A stretch of DNA of 64,000 nt from JADLHS01 sp044225555 (GTDB lineage Bacteria; Verrucomicrobiota; Verrucomicrobiia; Limisphaerales; JADLHS01): NCBI GenBank assembly GCA_044225555.1, contig JBGAIM010000002.1, forward strand, positions 124,001 to 188,000, in the 5' to 3' direction. The stretch's first letter is position 1. Every line of letters begins with the position of its first letter. This document shows positions 57,901 through 64,000 of this stretch, piece after piece. The notes under the pieces are model-generated. The model was not told where the DNA came from and did no database searches. It saw only the letters and a list, made by a program, of their open reading frames with translations. Both the position numbers and the translations under genes were made by a program.

Positions 57901-59436
57901 ATGAGAACCCAAATCACTCCAGTCACTACAGAACATCTCGCGCCTTTGGATCGCAATCAGTTTGCGAATGTCCTGACAACACTCATTGCCCGTACCGGAT
58001 GCGTCTTTCAGCACCCGCACCAACTACTGTTCCAGCCTCTCACCCTCATAGTTGCCATTTGTCTGGGGGTGATTCCCGTTGTCAACGCTGGCACACCTGG
58101 AAGTTTGGATTTGGCGTTCAACCCCACACCCGGCATCACCTCGTCTAGCATTGCCGAAATCAACGTGGTGCTGCCGCAACCCGACGGTCGCGTCGTTATC
58201 GGCGGGGAGTTCACCGCAGTGAACGGATTTGCCCGGAATAACATTGCGTGCCTGATGCCAGATGGTTCGTTGGATACGAACTTTGTCACCTCAATCACCC
58301 GCGCCGGTGGCTTCGCGGCAATCAACGCGCTTGTCCTCCAAGGCGACCGTATCCTCGTAGGAGGACGTTTCGACTCGGTAAACGGGCTTGCCCGATATGG
58401 GTTGGTGCGCCTGCAATCCAACGGGACGCTGGATAACAGCTTTCTCGCTCAACTGACATTTTTCCCTGAAATTCAGATTATCGTTTTGCAGCCAGACGGT
58501 AAGATCCTCATTACCGGCTCGTTCTCGTCCGTGAATGGCGTGAATCGTTTCAACTTTGCGAGATTGAACGCGGACGGCTCGCTCGACCTCAGTTTTGACG
58601 CAGGCCAAGGCGTCGGCGGATTTCCTTACGCGTTGGCCGTGCAGCCGGATGGCAAGATTCTGGTCGGAGGATTCTTTTCGGGCCCATCCGGCAATGGTCC
58701 AATAAACCTGGCACGGCTAAACGCGAACGGCACGCTGGATAGTAGTTACCAACCCTCTCTGTCCACCTTTGGCATCGTAAACAGTCTGGCCGTGCAGCCG
58801 GATGGCAAAGCACTCCTTGCCGGGGACTTTGAACAAATCAACGGCTTCACCCGTTACGGTTATGCTCGCATGAATCTGGATGGCACCCTCGACACAGCTT
58901 TTGCTTTGGGTGACACTTCAACGAATCAATTCTCCATTGGAGGCCGACTGGATGCCGTGCTGATACAGCCCGATGGCAAGATTTGCTTTGCCGGGGATTG
59001 GACATCCTTGGGTGGCTTTTACGGCACGGGGGTCGGGCGGTTTCTGGCCAATGGCACAGCGGATCCAGCGTTCATTTCACCACACTTCGGGGGAACGCTC
59101 AGTTCGGTCCGTCTCCAGAACGACGGCAAACTGATCGTCGCAGGTTGGTTCCAGAATGTGGGCGGGATTTCCCGCAACAGCGTCGCCCGCCTTTACGGCG
59201 ATTCTGTTTCTGCTCCGCAATTGTTGAGCCTCACACGGCACGCCTCGGGCTACATGCAGTTGGATGTCGCCAAACCCGCCGGATATTGCTGTGTCATTGA
59301 GGCGGCAACGAATCTGGCTCTGCCCCAATGGCAGGCCGTTGCGACAAACTGCTCCACTACCAATCGCTTTCAGTGGCTGGACACCAATTCCAGTTCAATC
59401 AACCGTCGCTTCTACCGGGCGGCTGTCGCGCAGTAA
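57901..59436 (+). CDS. Secreted delta-60 repeat beta-propeller protein
   Basis: 511 residues with an N-terminal hydrophobic export segment (about 42-62, LTLIVAICLGVIPVVNAG). From about 75 to 440 it has about eight repeats of the type QPDGKILIGGxF..VNGxxRxxxARLNxDGSLDxxF, the delta-60 repeat. The C-terminal 70 residues form a verrucomicrobial-style tail (ATNLALPQWQAVATNCSTTNRFQWLD). These proteins form extracellular beta-propellers of unknown ligand. Confidence 0.85.
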   Translation: MRTQITPVTTEHLAPLDRNQFANVLTTLIARTGCVFQHPHQLLFQPLTLIVAICLGVIPVVNAGTPGSLDLAFNPTPGITSSSIAEINVVLPQPDGRVVIGGEFTAVNGFARNNIACLMPDGSLDTNFVTSITRAGGFAAINALVLQGDRILVGGRFDSVNGLARYGLVRLQSNGTLDNSFLAQLTFFPEIQIIVLQPDGKILITGSFSSVNGVNRFNFARLNADGSLDLSFDAGQGVGGFPYALAVQPDGKILVGGFFSGPSGNGPINLARLNANGTLDSSYQPSLSTFGIVNSLAVQPDGKALLAGDFEQINGFTRYGYARMNLDGTLDTAFALGDTSTNQFSIGGRLDAVLIQPDGKICFAGDWTSLGGFYGTGVGRFLANGTADPAFISPHFGGTLSSVRLQNDGKLIVAGWFQNVGGISRNSVARLYGDSVSAPQLLSLTRHASGYMQLDVAKPAGYCCVIEAATNLALPQWQAVATNCSTTNRFQWLDTNSSSINRRFYRAAVAQ

Positions 59437-59539
59437 CCCGATACTTGCCTGTCACAATCAAACGACGATTGCCATTTCTCAAGCAGGGTAACCGACTGCC
59501 TCCAACAAAAAAACGGAAACGCTCAACCGAATGCAAGTC

Positions 59540-59818
59540 ATGAAAAAAATCCTCCTGCTCGCCCTGTTCGCCTTCACTCTTGGCATCATCCCGGAAGCCC
59601 AAGCTGCATCCCGGTCCATTTCGGACCAAGTCAAGATTCTGGCTGCCAAAAAGAAAAAGCAGCCCAGGAAACCGAAGAAAAAGAAGCGCAAAGCCATCCG
59701 CGCTTATCAATTTGGCAGCGCGACTCTCCATGACTTGAGCCACGTCTCCACAATCCAGACTCGCATGGATTCGTCTGGACCGTTTCATTCAAACCATAAT
59801 TCTACTCAGAGGGCGTGA
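59540..59818 (+). CDS. Small secreted basic protein
   Basis: 92 residues from ATG 59540 (MKKILLLALFAFTLG), a clear signal peptide ending EAQA. The mature part has a Lys-rich run (KKKKQPRKPKKKKRK) that could bind nucleic acid or acidic polymers. It overlaps the next gene's start by 4 bases (59815-59818), supporting expression with the pseudopilin. Confidence 0.6.
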   Translation: MKKILLLALFAFTLGIIPEAQAASRSISDQVKILAAKKKKQPRKPKKKKRKAIRAYQFGSATLHDLSHVSTIQTRMDSSGPFHSNHNSTQRA

Positions 59819-60564
59819 ACATGAACTTCCTGGAAAAACGCCAGAGGCAACGAGCCTTTACCCTCATCGAACTCCTCGTCGTCATTGCCATCATCGCGAT
59901 TCTGGCGGCAATGCTCCTGCCCGCCCTTGCCAAAGCCAAAGCCTCCGGCAAACGCGCGTCTTGCACCAGCAACTGCCGTCAATGGTCATTGGCCATCATA
60001 ATGTACGAAGGTGACAAAGGAAGTTATCCGCAAGCGTCGGGACGCTCCTTTAACTGGACTCCTGGAAACCCGGCGCCGGGATGGGACCCGCCGGACACGC
60101 CGGACTTCTGGTGGAATACCACACGCTCCTACTACCAAAACACAAACCTTTGGCTTTGTCCTGGTGCAAGACCGGGTGAACTCGTTAACCCCATTCGCGG
60201 CCAGTATCCACAATACGGACTGAACTGCGGTCACGTTGCCACCAACGGACCGGGTGCGGCTTGGAACGCGATCAACGGTTTGGGCCAGGTTACATGGCTG
60301 GAACCGAAAGTCAGGTCGGACGATGTCGCCGTTCCCGCAGAAACCTTATGCGTTGGTGACAGCATTGACCCCTTGCGAACCGCACACTTGGTGAATCTCG
60401 CATGGAGGGGCACTTATGATGCGATGACTCCCGCCGCACCTCGACACTTCCGGCGCGCGAACTTTGCCTTCGTGGACGGTCACGTAGAACTCATGCAAAC
60501 CAACCGGCTCGAACGCGACCTGTGGCTTTGGACCCGACAGAAGGATCGTATCACCTTCCCATAA
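59815..60564 (+). CDS. Type II pseudopilin-like protein with H-X9-DG motif
   Basis: 249 residues. The prepilin signal RAFTLIELLVVIAIIAILAAMLLPALAKAK is a class III type IV pilin-like leader with the +5 Glu. The C-terminal region carries HFRRANFAFVDGHVE, the H-X9-DG motif abundant in Planctomycetes and Verrucomicrobia. It is probably exported and assembled by a type II-like system encoded elsewhere; the ligand is unknown. GTG 59815 overlaps the previous stop and ATG 59821 is an alternative start. Confidence 0.85.
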   Translation: MNMNFLEKRQRQRAFTLIELLVVIAIIAILAAMLLPALAKAKASGKRASCTSNCRQWSLAIIMYEGDKGSYPQASGRSFNWTPGNPAPGWDPPDTPDFWWNTTRSYYQNTNLWLCPGARPGELVNPIRGQYPQYGLNCGHVATNGPGAAWNAINGLGQVTWLEPKVRSDDVAVPAETLCVGDSIDPLRTAHLVNLAWRGTYDAMTPAAPRHFRRANFAFVDGHVELMQTNRLERDLWLWTRQKDRITFP

Positions 60565-60602
60565 TTGTTACCACACAAGTTATCAAAGACCTCCTATTAA
60601 CA

Positions 60603-61196
60603 ATGAAAATCAAACCCTGCGTTGTTTCCTTGCTGCTGATTGCAACTGTTGCTGGCTTGTGCGGCTTGTCGCGCAGTTCCGGAGCTGACCGACCTAGCTC
60701 GGCGACGACGACCACGGCCTCAGAAGATTTCGGTGCCGATTTCTACAATGGCCGGACAAACAGAATTGTCCGGGTTTCCACAGTAACCGCAACGCATGTG
60801 CGGGTGATCTATGAAAACGGCGGAGACCGCAATATCCCGCGCCACGAACTCAACTCACCTCTGAAGGAACGGTACCCATACGACCCGAAGGCGGCGGCGG
60901 AGTTTATCAAACGACAGTCACAAGATACGCAAGCCCGGATTGCGGCTCAGAAGCAAGCGTGGGAACAACAAATCCAAGGGGCGCAGAGGCAGATCGACTC
61001 CTTGGAAAAGGAATGGAAAGAAAAACAGCGGGACCTCAATACCATCCGAGAACAACGCAAAATTGCGCCAAACTCCAAGGTGCTCAAACAGCGCGAATTC
61101 AGACTTCTTGAGGAACGCAAGGACATCGGTCGCCGTCTCGCTGAAATGCGGGAGAAGTTGCGTGCCATGCGCACCCAGGCAGATGCGCTGCCGTGA
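60603..61196 (+). CDS. Secreted coiled-coil protein
   Basis: 197 residues from ATG 60603, with a signal peptide (about 1-24, VSLLLIATVAGLCGLS). The middle is a small beta region (FYNGRTNRIVRVSTVTATHVRVIYENGG) and the C-terminal half a long coiled coil (QKQAWEQQIQGAQRQIDSLEKEWKEKQRDL). The start lies 38 bases after the pseudopilin stop, so it may be its partner. No family recognised. Confidence 0.7.
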   Translation: MKIKPCVVSLLLIATVAGLCGLSRSSGADRPSSATTTTASEDFGADFYNGRTNRIVRVSTVTATHVRVIYENGGDRNIPRHELNSPLKERYPYDPKAAAEFIKRQSQDTQARIAAQKQAWEQQIQGAQRQIDSLEKEWKEKQRDLNTIREQRKIAPNSKVLKQREFRLLEERKDIGRRLAEMREKLRAMRTQADALP

Positions 61197-61335
61197 GTGG
61201 TCGTGAACCATTCTGCCAAGAAGATCTTCGTTTGTGCAAACCGCCTCCGGTTCTTGCGCGCCAACTTCCTATCTCGGCAAGCGGTATTAATCGCCTTCGA
61301 TCGCCGTAATCCTAAAACCAGAAACGCAAAAAGCC

Positions 61336-63150
61336 ATGAACAACAAGACATCAATACAAACTCAACAACTCAAAAAATCATTCCTCCCGCAAATCCTCGT
61401 CGGCCTTCTAAGTTGCGCCAGCACTGCACTGGCCGTTGATGTTGCGCCGCCAGCTTCTTCAGTTCATAGATTGGTCTATGACACCGCCCGTCAGGAGGGA
61501 GTATTGTTTGGTCTCTGGCTCGCCAGTGGGAATACTACTCAAACATGGGTCTGGAATGGCAAATGGTCCTTGAAAAGTCCGGCTGCCAGCCCGCCCGGCG
61601 TCAAAGCAGGGGCCCTGGCCTACGATGAAGCCAGACAAGAAGCTGTTTTTTACGGCGGCATTCTCAACGGCCTCAACAGCACTTGGACAAACAACAATGC
61701 AACCTGGCTTTGGAACGGGACCAACTGGAGTCCGACCACTCCCACCGTTAAGCCTCCAAGCCGGTTCGGGGCCGCGATGACCTACGATTCATTGCATACA
61801 AATGTCGTTCTTTTCGGGGGCGATTTACGGACTAGCAGCGCAGTGCTTCCCGTATGCACCAATGATACTTGGGTTTGGAACGGCTTGGATTGGACGTTAA
61901 AAAACCCGGCAAACCGTCCAAGCGTTAGAGACGCTTTTGGATTGGCATTTGACGCCGCGAGAGGTCAGACCGTGCTGTTTGGAGGGATAACCAACGCGGG
62001 CGGTGGCGGCGATCTCAATGATACTTGGATTTGGGATGGAACCAACTGGATACAGAAATCCCCCGCAAACCATCCACCAGCACTCCACGTATCCGGCATG
62101 GCTTACGACAGTATCCGACAAGAAGTCGTTTTGTTTGGCGGCCTGCCCAAGACGGGAGGATACAATGAGACTTGGACTTGGAATGGAACCAACTGGTTTC
62201 AGAAAAACCCTACCCTCAAACCAGCCCAGCGAGTTGAGCATTCGCTGGCCTTTGATCCAGCCAGGGGAAAGGCCGTGCTTTTCGGCGGCGATGTGCTCAC
62301 TGGTTGGCTGGCTGATACCTGGCTATGGGATGGAACCAACTGGTCTTCCAGCGATATGACGCTTTCTTTGGCCGCATTGCCACCCACGGTCTTCGTGGGT
62401 AGCAACCTGACCTACAGCGTGACCGTCACGAACAAAGGCCCGTCCCTTGCAGAAGAAGTGAAGCTGGTCGAGGAACTACCGGGATCGGTCGGGTTTATTT
62501 CAGCGAGCGCAAGCCAAGGCAGTTGCAGCTATGCCGGTGGCGTGGTGACTTGCAACCTCGGTTCGGTGCCCGTCGGAACGAACATTGCCGTGACGCTTGT
62601 AGTAACTCCACTGGCGCTTGGGACAATCACGAACACGACAACCGTCTTGTGCAGCGCAGAACTCAATCCCTCGAACAACATCGTCAAAGCGGTAACAACA
62701 GTGGTGTCGCCGCCAATCGTGAATACACCTTTGACGAACCAAACTGTATCCGCTGGCGGCCAGATCATCCTCAACCTGGGTGTCACCGGTTCTGCGCCTT
62801 TGACTTACCAGTGGTACTTTGGAACGAACCTTGTGGCCCAAACAACCTCACTGAGCTTGACGAATTTGGACTGGTCGCAGGCAGGATTCTACACCGTTGT
62901 AGTCGGTAATCCTTATGGCAGCGTAACCAACACGGCCATTCTGAGCGTCAACGACCTGCACATGTATGCTGGCATTCGTATCGGCGGCGCCCAGGGCGCC
63001 AGCTACCGCATAGAAGCCCGCAACAGCTTGAGCACAAATGACACATGGCTCACGTTGACCAACTTTGCCTTACCCTACAGTCCGTTTCTGTTCATCGATG
63101 AAGATTCGCCGAACCATCCGCAGCGTTTCTATCAGGTGACTGCGCCATAG
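61336..63150 (+). CDS. Secreted Kelch-like propeller with DUF11 and Ig-like domains
   Basis: 604 residues with a signal peptide (ending STALA, about residue 33). Five or six Kelch-like units (each with TWxWNGTNW and VLFGG) cover about 40-345. A DUF11 domain (about 350-450, YSVTVTNKGPSLAEEVKLVEELP) and an Ig-like domain (about 460-540) follow, and then a verrucomicrobial C-terminal tail (YRIEARNSLSTNDTWLTLTNF). Extracellular binding or adhesion is likely. Confidence 0.85.
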   Translation: MNNKTSIQTQQLKKSFLPQILVGLLSCASTALAVDVAPPASSVHRLVYDTARQEGVLFGLWLASGNTTQTWVWNGKWSLKSPAASPPGVKAGALAYDEARQEAVFYGGILNGLNSTWTNNNATWLWNGTNWSPTTPTVKPPSRFGAAMTYDSLHTNVVLFGGDLRTSSAVLPVCTNDTWVWNGLDWTLKNPANRPSVRDAFGLAFDAARGQTVLFGGITNAGGGGDLNDTWIWDGTNWIQKSPANHPPALHVSGMAYDSIRQEVVLFGGLPKTGGYNETWTWNGTNWFQKNPTLKPAQRVEHSLAFDPARGKAVLFGGDVLTGWLADTWLWDGTNWSSSDMTLSLAALPPTVFVGSNLTYSVTVTNKGPSLAEEVKLVEELPGSVGFISASASQGSCSYAGGVVTCNLGSVPVGTNIAVTLVVTPLALGTITNTTTVLCSAELNPSNNIVKAVTTVVSPPIVNTPLTNQTVSAGGQIILNLGVTGSAPLTYQWYFGTNLVAQTTSLSLTNLDWSQAGFYTVVVGNPYGSVTNTAILSVNDLHMYAGIRIGGAQGASYRIEARNSLSTNDTWLTLTNFALPYSPFLFIDEDSPNHPQRFYQVTAP

Positions 63151-63295
63151 ATAACGTGAAGAACAGAAACTGCGGCGGGTCTTGGTGTCGGCCCATCGAC
63201 AACCGAGACCCGCTTGATGTATTGCGGGCCTTCCCAGCCTTTTCTGCTGCCAATTCTCGCGACTGGCGGCGGCATTTTCCCGAGCTTGCCTGCGC

Positions 63296-63424
63296 TTGAA
63301 CATTCTCGGCATCTCCGCGTTCTATCACGACAGCGCCGCGTGCTTGGCGCACGATGGCGTTATCGTCGCAGGCGCGCAATCCAGCGTCAAGAGTCTCCAA
63401 AGCTGCCTCGTGAACACCAGGTGA
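63296..63424 (+). pseudogene. 5' fragment of a carbamoyltransferase gene
   Basis: From TTG 63296 the frame reads LNILGISAFYHDSAACLAHDGVIVAGAQ, the unmistakable N-terminus of NodU/CmcH-family carbamoyltransferases, but the expected continuation (EERFTRKKHD) is replaced by unrelated residues and a stop at 63424. Only about 28 of some 600 codons remain. It indicates loss or rearrangement of a glycan or antibiotic-type modification gene at this spot. Confidence 0.75.
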
Positions 63425-63477
63425 ACGGTTCGCCGCACTGCCGAACCGCGCGACTTCGTCATTCGTAAGCGTTATGT

Positions 63478-63966
63478 TTACGATCCGAACGAAAAATTGC
63501 CCGGTCGGTTGTTGGCTCCCGTCGTACATCCTGTTGTTGTTTCTGACTCCTTTTTGCCCGTTGTGGTCGGCGACACCCGGCGGTTGGCGTGCGGCGGAAC
63601 TTGCCCCTTGCGGCGATTTTTTTCGCGCCAGTGGTCCACGATCGCATCCGACGCCCGGCTGAACCATTTTTCATCCCGACGCAAATCTTCCAGCGTGGCG
63701 GTCAGGAAGAATTTTTGCCCGTTGTGGGCCGGATGGCCGAGCGGACGCAGCAACCCTTTGGTGATGAGGGTGGAAATGTCATTCTCGCCAAATCCCAGCA
63801 GCCAGGCGGCCTCCTGCATCGTCACCCGCGCCGGCCTGAGCAACAGGCTCAAAAACTCTTTCACTTCTGGCTTCATCGGTTCCTCCAAGGGCAAATCCGG
63901 TTCAACTTCGGCCCCATCCGCCGCGCTGGCGCTGGGCCCGCCTGATTTCGGGGTATTGTCCTGCAC
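63478..63966 (-). CDS. Helix-turn-helix protein, MerR/HTH_17-like
   Basis: 162 residues. An acidic N-terminal stretch (EVEPDLPLEEP) precedes a helix-turn-helix (LRPARVTMQEAAWLLGFGENDISTLITKGLLRPLGHP, about 43-79), then NGQKFFLTATLEDLRRDEKWFSRASDAIVDHWREKNRRKG and a low-complexity Thr/Gly tail. Similar proteins recur in verrucomicrobial genomes; the targets are unknown. The start lies 34 bases from the window end. Confidence 0.65.
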   Translation of the reverse strand: MQDNTPKSGGPSASAADGAEVEPDLPLEEPMKPEVKEFLSLLLRPARVTMQEAAWLLGFGENDISTLITKGLLRPLGHPAHNGQKFFLTATLEDLRRDEKWFSRASDAIVDHWREKNRRKGQVPPHANRRVSPTTTGKKESETTTGCTTGANNRPGNFSFGS

Positions 63967-64000
63967 GCACTGTGTTTTCCATCTTTAGCGAGCGCCAGGC

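Overview
The window is about 60% GC chromosomal DNA, most likely from a verrucomicrobium (Limisphaerales/Pedosphaera-like). The evidence is the murF-mraY-ftsW-murG-murB-ddl-ftsQ-ftsA-ftsZ order, a divergent FtsZ, an ECF sigma factor beside a Ser/Thr kinase-WD40 protein, many large secreted beta-propeller/Ig proteins, an H-X9-DG pseudopilin, and short hairpin repeats in gaps. No rRNA, tRNA or CRISPR array was seen. Taxonomy is inferred from gene content only.

Region by region. (1) 0.3-11.7 kb, + strand: division and cell-wall cluster, tightly packed with ATGA-type overlaps. murD and murC are absent from their usual slots; a two-LysM protein lies between mraY and ftsW. FtsZ keeps the GTP-binding signature and an FtsA-binding-like C-terminal peptide, but its catalytic T7 loop is altered. 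(2) 11.8-14.4 kb, - strand: a two-gene operon of a QueC-like PP-loop ATPase and an ATP-grasp-like protein, function unknown. (3) 14.6-22.5 kb, - strand: a respiratory operon (tetraheme cytochrome c, Tat-exported 4x[4Fe-4S] protein, NrfD-type quinol dehydrogenase, octaheme HAO-family cytochrome, unknown protein, outer-membrane porin), preceded by DUF2249 and Crp/Fnr genes. Both units have a TTGAC-N4-GTCAA box about 55 bp upstream of the first start codon, which points to a nitrogen-oxide/anaerobic regulon. (4) 22.5-36 kb: three tandem CNNM/CBS membrane proteins, a carotenoid-type membrane enzyme, a cation-exchanger-like protein and assorted household and secreted genes. (5) 36.2-37.8 kb: an M3 oligoendopeptidase broken by a frame-changing internal deletion.

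(6) 40.3-49.3 kb: early region of a Mu-like transposable phage (repressor / Cro switch, small overlapping genes, MuA-like transposase, MuB-like ATPase, AP2-like, GemA-like and Gam-like proteins, plus a mini Pol X-type nucleotidyltransferase). No capsid, tail or lysis genes are present. (7) 49.9-51.9 kb: three convincing attC sites and one degenerate one bounding small novel gene cassettes, with no IntI: an integron-like CALIN array. It is followed at 52.0 kb by an unusual tyrosine recombinase with a linked membrane gene and a large inverted repeat. (8) 53.8-63.2 kb: kinase/sigma pair, then secreted proteins (delta-60 propeller, pseudopilin, coiled coil, Kelch/Ig protein). (9) 63.3-64 kb: a 5' relic of a carbamoyltransferase and a helix-turn-helix gene.

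The items most worth pursuing are the attC cassette array, the HAO/NrfD operon with its paired boxes, the FtsZ active-site changes, the PP-loop/ATP-grasp pair and the stripped-down Mu-like element with its polymerase-X-like gene.
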